64,000 bases of DNA. It comes from Neotamlana sargassicola. GTDB lineage: Bacteria; Bacteroidota; Bacteroidia; Flavobacteriales; Flavobacteriaceae. The stretch is taken from contig NZ_JAJAPX010000004.1 of NCBI RefSeq assembly GCF_020523965.1, positions 124,001 to 188,000 on the forward strand, written 5' to 3'. Positions 1 through 8,951 of the stretch are shown here, in pieces. The first letter of the stretch is position 1; every line of letters begins with the position of its first letter. The translations under genes and the position numbers were made by a program. The notes under the pieces are model-generated. The model did no database searches. It had not been told where the DNA came from and saw only the letters and a program-made list of their open reading frames with translations.

Positions 1-39
1 GATATGTTTAACAACAGCGGAGGGAAACGAGAATTGTAA
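1..39 (+). CDS. 3' end of an upstream gene (partial, unidentified)
   Basis: Reading frame 1 is open from the window edge and ends at a TAA at 37-39, leaving only the last 12 residues (ending GGKREL). A strong terminator follows 27 bases later, which is what one expects after a real gene end. The fragment is too short to assign a family. It may belong to the same thiamine neighbourhood as tenA-thiD, but that is only a guess. Confidence 0.4.
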   Translation, partial: DMFNNSGGKREL

Positions 40-65
40 TATACATTTTATGTATATAAATATAC

Positions 66-101
66 AAGCCACTTTCATTGCTGTGAAAGTGGCTTTTTTT
101 T
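66..101 (+). terminator. Rho-independent terminator before tenA
   Basis: A near-perfect hairpin (AAGCCACTTTCA / TGTGAAAGTGGCTT) is followed by eight T residues. It ends the transcript arriving from the left and separates it from tenA. Confidence 0.9.
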
Positions 102-128
102 GAAGTAATATCAACTAAAAATAAAATA

Positions 129-782
129 ATGAAAAATTGGTACAGCGATATAAATAATAAAACCGAAAATATTTTAAGCAGCATAAAAACACATCCTTTT
201 ATAACTGAATTAATTAACGGAACCTTGCCGAATGATGTGTTTGTTTTTTACATTAATCAAGATGCCCTGTATTTATCTGAATATAAAAAAATACTAGCTG
301 CAGTTGGCACAAAATGTAGTGACGACGACGACACACAATTTTTCTTAGACTCGGCTACAGGCATTATTCATGTTGAAAATGCCCTACATCAACAATTTTT
401 AAAAAACGAAAAAATAATAAATGAAACCTCGCCTTCATGCGAATTATACATTAGTTATTTATCTAGATTAACACACACCTGTTCGCTAGAAGAAGCTTTA
501 GCAGCGGTTCTACCCTGTTTTACTATTTACAAACAAATTGGCGATTATATTTTAAGCAAACAGAACGCTAACAACAACAATCCGTATAAAGACTGGATTA
601 AAACTTACAGCGGTGAAGATTTCGAAAAATCGGTAAAAAACGCTATTGCCATTACCAACAAACATGCTGAATATGCATCGCCAAATGTTTTAGAAAAAAT
701 GAACCAAGCCTTTACTAAAGCGTCGAAGTTAGAGTGGTTATTTTGGGATAGTGCTTACAACCAAGAAAAATGGAAAATTTAA
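129..782 (+). CDS. tenA: TenA-family thiaminase II / aminopyrimidine aminohydrolase
   Basis: TenA-family all-helical protein of 217 residues, the usual family length. The family hydrolyses 4-amino-5-aminomethyl-2-methylpyrimidine (or thiamine) to the hydroxymethylpyrimidine HMP, salvaging the pyrimidine half of thiamine in the cytoplasm. Visible active-site features are Asp45 in the FYINQDALYL helix, the nucleophilic Cys130 in LPCFTIY, and Glu202 in the EWLFWDSAY segment, so this is the Cys-type (TenA_C) group. The stop overlaps the start of thiD by 13 bases, so the two are translationally coupled; the product HMP is the substrate of ThiD. No TPP riboswitch lies in the short leader between the terminator and the start. 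Confidence 0.93.
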   Translation: MKNWYSDINNKTENILSSIKTHPFITELINGTLPNDVFVFYINQDALYLSEYKKILAAVGTKCSDDDDTQFFLDSATGIIHVENALHQQFLKNEKIINETSPSCELYISYLSRLTHTCSLEEALAAVLPCFTIYKQIGDYILSKQNANNNNPYKDWIKTYSGEDFEKSVKNAIAITNKHAEYASPNVLEKMNQAFTKASKLEWLFWDSAYNQEKWKI

Positions 783-1579
783 CAAATTATAATAGTGTTT
801 TAACCATTGCTGGAAGCGATTCTGGTGGTGGCGCCGGCATTCAAGCCGATATAAAAAGTATAAGTGCTTGTGGTGCTTTTGCCGCTAGTGTTATTACCGC
901 TACAACGGCGCAAAACACACAAGGCGTTTTAGATATTCATGCCATTCCTGTGGCTCATATTGCTACGCAATTAGACGCAGTTTTAAGCGATATTGAATTT
1001 GGAGCTGTAAAAATTGGCATGCTCCATTCTAGGGAGGTTATTCAAATTGTTGAAAAAAAACTAACACAATATAAGGTTAAAAACATTGTTTTAGACCCTG
1101 TAATGGTTGCCACATCTGGCGATAAATTAATTAATGATACGGCCATTGAAACCCTAAAATCCTTCTTACCAAAAGTAGATTTAATTACACCTAATATCCC
1201 AGAAGCAGAATTGCTTTTAAACGCCAATATTTCCGCAAATAATTTTATCGCTTCCGCGGAAGAACTTGCTAGTAAGTACAAAACTTCCGTTTTATTAAAA
1301 GGCGGTCATTTAAATAATAAGCGCGACCTCGTGAAGGACGTTTTATTTGATTGGAAGACCCAAACTACAAACGAATTTATTAACACAAAAGTTAACACCA
1401 AAAACACCCACGGTACGGGCTGCAGCCTATCGTCAAGTATTGCAACATATTTGTGTTTGGGCAACCCTTTAGAAGCTGCTGTTAAAAAAGGCTGTGAGTT
1501 TGTTAATAAGGCCATTTATAACGGAAAGGACAAGGTTTTAGGAAAAGGCAATGGCCCAATAAATCATTTTAATTTATAA
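770..1579 (+). CDS. thiD: Hydroxymethylpyrimidine/phosphomethylpyrimidine kinase
   Basis: Ribokinase-fold kinase of 269 residues that phosphorylates HMP to HMP-P and then HMP-PP for thiamine phosphate synthesis. The sequence shows the substrate loop AGSDSGGGAGIQAD at residues 14-27, KGGHL in the middle of the C-terminal half, and the anion-hole/catalytic motif GTGC at 215-218. Length and motif order are typical. The ATG lies inside the last codons of tenA, indicating a two-gene salvage operon. Convergent with pepD; an 18-bp inverted repeat separates the two. Confidence 0.96.
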   Translation: MENLTNYNSVLTIAGSDSGGGAGIQADIKSISACGAFAASVITATTAQNTQGVLDIHAIPVAHIATQLDAVLSDIEFGAVKIGMLHSREVIQIVEKKLTQYKVKNIVLDPVMVATSGDKLINDTAIETLKSFLPKVDLITPNIPEAELLLNANISANNFIASAEELASKYKTSVLLKGGHLNNKRDLVKDVLFDWKTQTTNEFINTKVNTKNTHGTGCSLSSSIATYLCLGNPLEAAVKKGCEFVNKAIYNGKDKVLGKGNGPINHFNL

Positions 1580-1605
1580 ACAGAAGAAGCGTATAAAAAC
1601 TAACA

Positions 1606-1647
1606 AATCTGAAATATTCCTGAAAACTATCAGGAATATTTCAGATT
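1606..1647. terminator. 18-bp perfect inverted repeat between thiD and pepD
   Basis: The arms 1606-1623 and 1630-1647 are perfectly complementary (AATCTGAAATATTCCTGA and its reverse complement) around a 6-base loop. It sits between convergent genes and could terminate both, although there is no long T run on either side. A shorter inverted repeat of related sequence (ATCCTGAA / TTCAGGAT) follows at 1679-1699. Confidence 0.65.
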
Positions 1648-1678
1648 ATTAAAAACTATTAATTTATCCGATAATTAG

Positions 1679-1699
1679 ATCCTGAAACGAGTTCAGGAT
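1679..1699. repeat. Short CCTGAA...TTCAGG inverted repeat
   Basis: ATCCTGAA (1679-1686) and TTCAGGAT (1692-1699) pair around five bases. The same core (CCTGAAACAAGTTCAGG and variants) recurs at 8830-8890 and 12066-12125, so this looks like a short interspersed palindrome of this genome rather than a gene-specific site. Confidence 0.6.
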
Positions 1700-1715
1700 G
1701 CTAGATATAAATAGT

Positions 1716-3176
1716 TTAAGCCTCTGGAATGCGCTTTAAAATTTCTAAAACAAACTTCCAATATTTTTGAGCCGACGAAATTTGCGCACGTTCGTCTGGC
1801 GAATGTGCGCCTTTTATGGTTGGACCAAAGCTAATCATATCCATTTCGGGGTAATTCTTACCCAAAATACCACATTCTAGTCCGGCATGACATGCGGCAA
1901 CGTGCGGTTTTTCGCCATTTAGTTCTTCATAAAGTGGTGCTAAAACTTTTAAAATTTTAGAATCCATATTTGGAGCCCAACCCGGATAATCTCCAGAGAA
2001 CGCAACTTCGCATCCCACAAGTTCGAATGTGGCTCGTAGCGCATTGGCTAAATCGTCTTTTCCACTATCAACCGATGAACGTGTTAAACAGCTTATTTTA
2101 ATTTTTCCGTTTTTAATAATAACCCGTGCAATGTTGTTTGAGGTTTCTACCAAATCTGGAATATCGGCACTCATGCGATAAACGCCGTTATGCGCAGCAT
2201 AAATTGCTCGTGTTACACCTTCTTGAATGCCTAAATCCATTATTTTTTCTGGTATTTCAATTGGCTCAACTAAAATTTCTAAATCTGGCTCTGTAGTTTT
2301 AAACTCGTTTTTAATAGCAACACCAAGTTCTGCTATTTGAATTTTAAAATGATCTTCCTTAACCGCATCGATAGCAACTATAGCAGTACTTTCTCTTGGG
2401 ATGGCGTTACGTAAACTACCGCCATCGATTTCTGAAATTCGGAGTCCGTAATGTTCGAAACCATCAAATAACAAACGATTCATTATTTTATTGGCATTAC
2501 CTAAACCTTCGTGAATTTGCATTCCGGAATGCCCACCTTGTAACCCTTTTACTTTAATGGTGTAACCAATTTTAAATTCGGGCGTTTCTTCTTCGTTATA
2601 AATTCTGGTTGCCGTAACATCTATTCCACCGGCGCAACCTACACCTATTTCGTCATCTTCTTCGGTATCTAAATTCAGTAAAATGCCTCCAGTAAGTAAA
2701 CCTCCTTTTAATCCCATAGCTCCTGTCATCCCCGTTTCTTCATCAATGGTAAAAAGCGCTTCTATGGCTGGGTGCTCTATGGTTTTACTTTCTAAAACAG
2801 CCATTATTGTGGCTACGCCTAAACCATTATCGGCGCCAAGGGTTGTGCCTTTAGCGCGAACCCAATCGCCATCAACATACATTTCGATGCCTTGAGTATC
2901 GAAATCGAAGACTGTATCGTTATTTTTTTGATGAACCATATCTAAATGCGATTGCATAACCACGGTTGTGCGGTTTTCCATTCCTGAAGTGGCCGGTTTT
3001 TTAATAATTACGTTTCCTACGCCATCTACAACAGTTTCTAAACCAAGAGTTTCACCAAAATTTTTCATGAATGCAATAACGCGTTCTTCTTTTTTTGATG
3101 GCCTTGGAACCGCATTTAAATCGGCAAATTTATTCCAAAGTTCTTGAGGTTCTAGTTGTCTTATTTCTTGATTCAT
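1716..3176 (-). CDS. pepD: Beta-Ala-His / Xaa-His dipeptidase (M20C)
   Basis: Cytosolic aminoacyl-histidine dipeptidase of 486 residues, the normal PepD length. No signal peptide. The di-zinc ligands of clan MH are recognisable: the His in MQSHLDMV, the bridging Asp in TLGADNGLGVA, the catalytic Glu pair in DEETGMTG, the Asp in NLDTEEDDEIGVG, and the terminal His in SFGPTIKGAHSPDE. The lid domain is in the middle third. It releases amino acids from dipeptides, including carnosine-like ones. It is a single-gene unit with a TACCTTTG -7 element upstream on the minus strand (3197-3204). Confidence 0.95.
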   Translation of the reverse strand: MNQEIRQLEPQELWNKFADLNAVPRPSKKEERVIAFMKNFGETLGLETVVDGVGNVIIKKPATSGMENRTTVVMQSHLDMVHQKNNDTVFDFDTQGIEMYVDGDWVRAKGTTLGADNGLGVATIMAVLESKTIEHPAIEALFTIDEETGMTGAMGLKGGLLTGGILLNLDTEEDDEIGVGCAGGIDVTATRIYNEEETPEFKIGYTIKVKGLQGGHSGMQIHEGLGNANKIMNRLLFDGFEHYGLRISEIDGGSLRNAIPRESTAIVAIDAVKEDHFKIQIAELGVAIKNEFKTTEPDLEILVEPIEIPEKIMDLGIQEGVTRAIYAAHNGVYRMSADIPDLVETSNNIARVIIKNGKIKISCLTRSSVDSGKDDLANALRATFELVGCEVAFSGDYPGWAPNMDSKILKVLAPLYEELNGEKPHVAACHAGLECGILGKNYPEMDMISFGPTIKGAHSPDERAQISSAQKYWKFVLEILKRIPEA

Positions 3177-3196
3177 GTATTTTTTTATTAGGACAA

Positions 3197-3204
3197 CAAA
3201 GGTA
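3197..3204 (-). promoter_or_regulatory. Bacteroidota -7 element of pepD
   Basis: TACCTTTG on the minus strand matches the TAnnTTTG -7 consensus of the primary sigma factor in this phylum and lies about 20 bases before the pepD ATG. No convincing TTG -33 element at standard spacing was found. Confidence 0.5.
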
Positions 3205-3225
3205 ACAAAAAGGAACCGACTTTGG

Positions 3226-3292
3226 CAGCTGCTCCTGATTGCAGCGGCATCCTTTTTTGAAGTATGAAAAAAAGATATAGCGGAAAGCAGGA
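3226..3292 (+). repeat. Interspersed repeat (GCAGCGGCATCC ... GATATAGCGGAAAGC type)
   Basis: The stretch resembles, in the opposite orientation, the stretch at about 27781-27840: both share an (A/G)GCGG(C/T)ATCCTTTTTTGA core, then AAAAAGAT(A/T)TAGCG(G/T)AAAGC. The repeat is non-coding and lies between divergently transcribed genes. Similar intergenic elements are common in flavobacterial genomes; their function is not known to me. Confidence 0.7.
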
Positions 3293-3350
3293 AGAAACCT
3301 TAACAAATTTTAAACAACCATTGGGCTCTAATTTTTATTACTTTTGATGA

Positions 3351-4418
3351 ATGCCTAAGAATAAAAAACTTGTTTTAGCTTTTGCTATTGTTCCGCAATT
3401 TTTGCTTGTGAAATTAGTAGCGAATTATCCTGAATTTATAGAAACATATTACAGCAATGGCTTGTACATTTATATTTCGAAAGCGCTGCGTTTTACTTTG
3501 GGATGGCTGCCTTTTTCGTTTGGCGATTTAGTGTATTCGGTGGCTGTAGTTTACATAATTAGATGGATTTTTATTAACCGAAAACGTATTTTTAGCGATA
3601 CAAAACATTGGTTAATTGATGTTTTTGCTGCAATTTCTGTGGTGTATTTTGCTTTTCATATGTTTTGGGGTTTAAATTATTACCGTTTGCCTTTGCATGA
3701 AAACCTGAATTTAGAGGCCGATTATACTACGGAACAATTGGTTTTGGTAACGGAAAAATTGATTGCAAAATCGAACGAAGCACATTTTAACATTACTAAA
3801 AACGACACTTTAATTGTTAATTTACCATACACAAAAAACGAAATTTTAAAATTAGCTCCAGACGGTTATAAAGCTTTAAAACAAACATTTCCAGATTTAG
3901 AATACTACCCGGAAAGTGCAAAAAAATCGGTATTTAGCTACCCTTTAACTTACATGGGTTTTAGTGGTTATTTAAACCCGTTAACCAATGAGGCGCAAGT
4001 AAATAGCTTAATTCCTAGTTATAAATTCCCAACCACAACTACACACGAAATGGCGCATCAATTAGGTTATGCTGCCGAAAATGAAGCTAATTTTATTGGA
4101 TGTTTAGCGGCTATAAACCATAGCGATTCTTATTTTAAATACACGGGTTATAGTTTTGCTTTACGGTTTTGCTTAAACGAAATTTACAGACGTGATGTTT
4201 GCCTATTTGAAGATTTAATTGCTGATGTTAACTTGGGTATTTTAAAAAACTACGAGGAAACGCGCTTGTTTTGGGAAGCGCACCAAAACCCTGCTGAGCC
4301 TTACTTTAAACAATTTTACAGTGGATTTTTAAAGGCTAATAAACAGAGTAAAGGCATGGAAAGTTACAGCTACGTTGTGGCACTTTTGGTTAATTATTTG
4401 AATGAAAAATCTCTATGA
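3351..4418 (+). CDS. DUF3810 membrane metalloprotease-like protein
   Basis: Protein of 355 residues. Hydrophobic segments occupy the first 110 residues (about 6-24, 50-75 and 85-105), followed by a soluble domain. The key motif is HEMAH at residues 232-236, a HExxH zincin signature preceded by two Thr and followed by QLGYAAENEANF, where Glu could be the third metal ligand. This is the arrangement of the DUF3810 family of Bacteroidota, whose function is unknown; a membrane-anchored zinc protease is a reasonable inference. A TACTTTTG -7 element lies only a few bases before the ATG, so the message may be nearly leaderless. Confidence 0.85.
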   Translation: MPKNKKLVLAFAIVPQFLLVKLVANYPEFIETYYSNGLYIYISKALRFTLGWLPFSFGDLVYSVAVVYIIRWIFINRKRIFSDTKHWLIDVFAAISVVYFAFHMFWGLNYYRLPLHENLNLEADYTTEQLVLVTEKLIAKSNEAHFNITKNDTLIVNLPYTKNEILKLAPDGYKALKQTFPDLEYYPESAKKSVFSYPLTYMGFSGYLNPLTNEAQVNSLIPSYKFPTTTTHEMAHQLGYAAENEANFIGCLAAINHSDSYFKYTGYSFALRFCLNEIYRRDVCLFEDLIADVNLGILKNYEETRLFWEAHQNPAEPYFKQFYSGFLKANKQSKGMESYSYVVALLVNYLNEKSL

Positions 4419-4492
4419 AAAGTTAAAATTTGTTAAGAATTTTTCAATAAAATCTTAAATTATCTAATTTAACCCCAAAACTAACTCATAAC

Positions 4493-7483
4493 ATGCTAAA
4501 AAAATCCTTTTGGTTTGTTGCTCTCCTTCTATCGGTAGCAATAAACGCCCAAGATTATTTCCCAAAAAATAACGGTGTACACACAAAAAACAGTAATTAT
4601 ACTGCTTTTACAAATGCTAAAATTTATGTTACACCTTCCGAAATTATTAAAAACGGTACTTTACTTATTAAAGACGGTAAAGTTGTAAATTCTGGAACTT
4701 CGGTAAATATTCCAAAAAATGCTGTTGTTGTAGATTTAGAAGGCAAGAGTATTTATCCTTCGTTTATAGATTTGTATTCTACTTTTGGAGTTAAACAACC
4801 TCAGCGCCCAAGTACTCGTTCGCGATCTACGGAATACGAACCAAGTAGAACTGGATATTATTGGAACGATCACATTATGCCCGAGCAAGAAGCTATTTCT
4901 GCATTGGCATACAGCGAAAATGCAGCTACCGATTTACTTAAAGCTGGTTTTGGCGTTGTTAACACACATGTTCACGATGGTATTGTTCGTGGCACCGGAA
5001 CCCTAATTGCTTTAAACAACAGTAAAAGTAATGCTTATCGTATTCTGGAAGAACATTCGGCTCAATACTTGTCGTTAAGTCGCAGTGTTAAGACAAAACA
5101 AAGCTATCCTAATTCCATTATGGGAAGTATGGCGCTTTTAAGACAATTATATATTGATGCCGATTGGTATGCTAAAGGTAATATTGACACCAAAGACTTA
5201 TCGCTAGAGGCCTTAAACAAAAACAAAAGTTTAATTCAAATTTTTGATGCTGGTAGTAGAGCCAACATTTTAAGAGCCGATAAAGTTGGTGATGCTTACG
5301 GCATACAATATATTATGCTTGGTGGTGGAGACGAATACGAACGTATTAACGAGATTAAGGCTACCAATGCTAAAATAATTTTACCTTTAGATTTCCCTGA
5401 TGCGTTTGATGTTGAAGATCCTTTTACTACAGCTTCTTTATCGCTTGAAGATATGCGCGCTTGGAACCAAAAACCACACAACCCAAAAATTTTAGCAGAA
5501 AATAATATTGAATTTGCTTTAACTACGCATAAATTAAAATCGGCTAAAGAATTAAAAGCGAAAATTTTAAAAGCTATTGATGCTGGACTTTCTAAAGAAA
5601 AAGCCCTTGCCGCATTAACTACCGTTCCTGCAAAACTTATTAACAAGGAAAACGAAATAGGTTCACTTAAAAACGGAAGCTTAGCCAACTTTTTAATTAC
5701 TTCGGGCGATATTTTCGATAAAAAAACGACGCTTTACGAAAACTGGGTTCAAGGAGACAAAACGGTTATTGAAGCCCTTGACAAAAAAGATATTAAAGGC
5801 GATTATACGTTTTCTATTGCAAACCAAGATTATAAAATGTCTATCTCTGGCGAGCTAAGTAAACCAAAAACTAAAATTACAGCCAATGATAAAACCTTAG
5901 ATTCTAAGATTACTTACAACAAAAACTGGGTAAGTATATCTATGGCAACTATAGATTCTACTAAAAATGAATTTATACGCATTATTGCCAATCCTGGAAC
6001 CAACGGTTTAACCGGAAAATCTATTTCACCTAATGGCACGGAAAACAGTTTTGTTGCGAGTTTAAGTCCTTCTGAAGACACATCTGATAAAGAGAAAAAA
6101 GACAAAGACGATAACAAAAGCAACACACTTTACCCTGTTAGCTACCCAAATAAAGCTTTTGGCTTTAAAACCTTACCAGAAACAGAAACGCTTTTATTTA
6201 AAAATGCCACGGTTTGGACAAGTGAAGATGAAGGCATTCTAGAAAACACCGACGTTTTAATAAAAGATGGTAAAATTATTAAAATAGGCAAAGACTTATC
6301 TGCCGGAAGAGCTAAAGTTATTGATGCTACTGGCAAACATTTAACCGCAGGTATTATTGATGAGCACTCGCATATTGCAACAGCATCTGTTAACGAAGGC
6401 GGTCAAAACTCTTCTGCCGAAGTTACCATTGAAGATGTTATTGATGAAACCGACACTAACATTTACCGCAACCTTGCAGGTGGAGTAACCTCTATTCAAA
6501 TTTTACATGGTTCTGCAAATCCAATTGGTGGTCGCTCGGCAATTATAAAATTAAAATGGGGCGAATCTGCAGATAACTTAGTTTACACCAACACACCTAA
6601 ATTTATAAAATTTGCTTTAGGAGAAAACGTAAAACAGTCTAACTGGGGAAGTTTTAATCGTTTTCCTCAAACCAGAATGGGTGTAGAACAAGTTTATATC
6701 GATTATTTTACTAGAGCAAAAGCTTACGATGCATTAAAGAAAAGCGGTAAACCTTATAAAAAAGATATAGAATTAGATGTTTTAGCCGAAATTTTAAATA
6801 AAGAACGCTTTATTTCTTGTCACTCGTACGTACAAAGTGAAATTAATATGTTAATGAAAGTCGCAGAACAATTCAATTTTAACATAAACACCTTCACCCA
6901 TATTTTAGAAGGCTACAAAGTTGCCGATAAAATGAAAGATCACGGTGTTGGCGGTTCTACTTTTAGCGATTGGTGGGCTTACAAATACGAGGTAAACGAT
7001 GCCATTCCTTACAACGCAAGCATTATGCACAACGCCGGTGTTACGGTTGCCATAAATAGTGACAATGCCGAAATGGCTAGACGATTAAATCAAGAAGCTG
7101 CAAAAACCGTAAAATACGGTGGCATGAGCGAAGAAGAAGCTTGGAAATTCGTTACCATTAATCCTGCTAAATTATTACACATCGACGATCGCGTTGGAAG
7201 TATTAAAGTTGGAAAAGATGCCGATTTAGTGTTATGGTCTAATCATCCGCTTTCTATTTACGCTAAAGCGGAAAAAACCATTATTGAAGGAAAAACTTAT
7301 TTTGATATTGAAAAAGATAAGCAACTACAAGCTGAAGTTACAAAAGAACGCAGCGAGCTTATCAATTTAATGCTTCAATCTAAAAGCAAAGGCAACAAAA
7401 CACAGCCTATCAAAAAGAAAACAAAAACCTTATTACATTGCGATTCTATGGATAACGAATTAGCTGAAGCACATAGCCACTAA
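4493..7483 (+). CDS. Secreted double-domain amidohydrolase
   Basis: Protein of 996 residues with a signal peptide (first 19 residues, ending INAQ) and two amidohydrolase-like units. The C-terminal unit (about 565-970) has a full metal site: HSH at 625-627, His777 in CHSYVQ, His803 in THILEG and Asp857 in NSDNAEM, so it should be a working periplasmic hydrolase of the imidazolonepropionase/dipeptidase-like class. The N-terminal unit (about 40-430) has the same beta-sandwich start, but where an HxH motif should follow YPSFID the sequence is LYSTFG, so it looks catalytically dead. A Lys/Asp-rich linker near 530-550 separates the halves. The substrate is unknown. The next gene follows after 25 bases. 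Confidence 0.88.
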   Translation: MLKKSFWFVALLLSVAINAQDYFPKNNGVHTKNSNYTAFTNAKIYVTPSEIIKNGTLLIKDGKVVNSGTSVNIPKNAVVVDLEGKSIYPSFIDLYSTFGVKQPQRPSTRSRSTEYEPSRTGYYWNDHIMPEQEAISALAYSENAATDLLKAGFGVVNTHVHDGIVRGTGTLIALNNSKSNAYRILEEHSAQYLSLSRSVKTKQSYPNSIMGSMALLRQLYIDADWYAKGNIDTKDLSLEALNKNKSLIQIFDAGSRANILRADKVGDAYGIQYIMLGGGDEYERINEIKATNAKIILPLDFPDAFDVEDPFTTASLSLEDMRAWNQKPHNPKILAENNIEFALTTHKLKSAKELKAKILKAIDAGLSKEKALAALTTVPAKLINKENEIGSLKNGSLANFLITSGDIFDKKTTLYENWVQGDKTVIEALDKKDIKGDYTFSIANQDYKMSISGELSKPKTKITANDKTLDSKITYNKNWVSISMATIDSTKNEFIRIIANPGTNGLTGKSISPNGTENSFVASLSPSEDTSDKEKKDKDDNKSNTLYPVSYPNKAFGFKTLPETETLLFKNATVWTSEDEGILENTDVLIKDGKIIKIGKDLSAGRAKVIDATGKHLTAGIIDEHSHIATASVNEGGQNSSAEVTIEDVIDETDTNIYRNLAGGVTSIQILHGSANPIGGRSAIIKLKWGESADNLVYTNTPKFIKFALGENVKQSNWGSFNRFPQTRMGVEQVYIDYFTRAKAYDALKKSGKPYKKDIELDVLAEILNKERFISCHSYVQSEINMLMKVAEQFNFNINTFTHILEGYKVADKMKDHGVGGSTFSDWWAYKYEVNDAIPYNASIMHNAGVTVAINSDNAEMARRLNQEAAKTVKYGGMSEEEAWKFVTINPAKLLHIDDRVGSIKVGKDADLVLWSNHPLSIYAKAEKTIIEGKTYFDIEKDKQLQAEVTKERSELINLMLQSKSKGNKTQPIKKKTKTLLHCDSMDNELAEAHSH

Positions 7484-7508
7484 AAGTTAATCCTAAAACA
7501 TATAAAAA

Positions 7509-8780
7509 ATGAAAAAAACAATAACACTATTATACACGCTGTGTTGCCTTGTAAGTTTTGCGCAACAAACACCAGCACCTGAACAAACTAAAGCCATTAC
7601 CATTGAAGGTGCTACTGCACATATTGGTAACGGCGAGGTTATAGAAAATGCCTTAATTATGTTTGAAGGCGGAAAAATAACCTACATTGGAAGCGCCTTA
7701 ACCAAAATTGCTAGAAAAGGCGACATTATTGACGCCAAAGGAAAACACGTTTACCCTGGGTTTATTGCACCAAATGCAACGTTAGGTCTTGTTGAAATTG
7801 ATGCCGTAAGAGCTTCAGACGACGATGCTGAAATGGGACTTTGGAATCCTAACGTAAGAAGCTTAATTGCCTACAATGCCGAATCTAAAATTGTAGAATC
7901 GATGCGACCTAACGGTGTACTTTTAGGTCAAATTACACCACGTGGAGGATTTTTATCTGGAACATCGTCTATCGTTCAATTTGATGCTTGGAACTGGGAA
8001 GATGCAGCTGTAAAAGTTGACGACGCCGTACATTTAAACTGGCCTCGCACCTTTAGAAGAAGACGTGGTAATGTAAGCGTAAACAAAGATTATGATAAAC
8101 AAACCGAACAAATAACAACTTATTTTACAAATGCAAAAGCTTATTTAGGTGGCGATAAAACACCTACACATTTACCTTTTGAGTCTCTAAGCGGTATTTT
8201 TAATGGTTCGCAAAAATTATTTATTCATGCCGATGAAGAAAAAGGTATTATTGAAGCTGTAAACTTCGCAAAAACCTTCAATCTTAAAAACATTGTTATT
8301 GTTGGTGGTGCCGAAGCTAATAAAACTACAAAATTGTTAAAAGACAATAATATTCCTGTAGTTTTAATGCGAACACACTCTTTACCTGGTTTAGATGACA
8401 ACGATTACGATTTACCATACAAAATGGCTAAACTTTTAACCGATGCAGGCATAACCGTTGCCCTTGAAACTAGTGGCGATATGGAACGTATGAACACCAG
8501 AAATTTACCGTTTTATGCCGGAACTACTGTTGCATATGGACTAACAAAAGAACAAGCTTTACAACTAATTACCCTAAATGCAGCAAAAATAATAGGTATT
8601 GATACTAATTATGGATCGCTTGAAAGCGGAAAAAGCGCGACCTTATTTATATCGGAAGGTGATGCGTTAGATATGAGAACAAATATTATTTCTGAAGCAT
8701 TTATTGATGGCAGATCTATTAGTTTAGAAACGCACCAAACAACACTTTGGAAACGTTATTCTAAGAAGTTAGAAAACTAA
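7509..8780 (+). CDS. Secreted amidohydrolase-like protein lacking metal ligands
   Basis: Protein of 423 residues with a signal peptide (MKKTITLLYT... ending VSFAQ). It resembles the N-terminal half of the preceding protein: a beta-sandwich start with YPGFIAPNATLGL where active amidohydrolases have GxxDxHxH, then a C-terminal segment (ALQLITLNAAKIIGI...GSLESGKSATLFI) typical of the family's return to the sandwich domain. No HxH and no obvious catalytic Asp/His set are visible. It is probably co-transcribed with the active 996-residue protein 25 bases upstream and may act as its partner or as a binding protein. Confidence 0.85.
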   Translation: MKKTITLLYTLCCLVSFAQQTPAPEQTKAITIEGATAHIGNGEVIENALIMFEGGKITYIGSALTKIARKGDIIDAKGKHVYPGFIAPNATLGLVEIDAVRASDDDAEMGLWNPNVRSLIAYNAESKIVESMRPNGVLLGQITPRGGFLSGTSSIVQFDAWNWEDAAVKVDDAVHLNWPRTFRRRRGNVSVNKDYDKQTEQITTYFTNAKAYLGGDKTPTHLPFESLSGIFNGSQKLFIHADEEKGIIEAVNFAKTFNLKNIVIVGGAEANKTTKLLKDNNIPVVLMRTHSLPGLDDNDYDLPYKMAKLLTDAGITVALETSGDMERMNTRNLPFYAGTTVAYGLTKEQALQLITLNAAKIIGIDTNYGSLESGKSATLFISEGDALDMRTNIISEAFIDGRSISLETHQTTLWKRYSKKLEN

Positions 8781-8798
8781 TTATAGCTACTTAACACT

Positions 8799-8930
8799 AA
8801 AAAGAAGCTGTTTAAAAGGTTTCCTTGTCATTCTGAACTTGTTTCAGAATCTACAACTTATAACCATGAGAACCTGAAACAAGTTCAGGTCGACATATAA
8901 AGAGGTCACTTTTTTAAACAGCTTCTTTTT
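8799..8930. repeat. Palindromic element, copy 1 (terminal inverted repeats plus two inner hairpins)
   Basis: Outer arms AAAAAGAAGCTGTTTAAAA (8799-8817) and its complement (8910-8930) enclose two inner hairpins: ATTCTGAA/TTCAGAAT (8830-8850) and ACCTGAA/TTCAGGT (8872-8890). The inside aligns with 12050-12140 only when one copy is reverse-complemented, while the right outer arm and the sequence beyond it align directly. The element may also work as terminator of the amidohydrolase operon. Confidence 0.8.
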
Positions 8931-8951
8931 TCATAAATTTTTAAAGAACCT

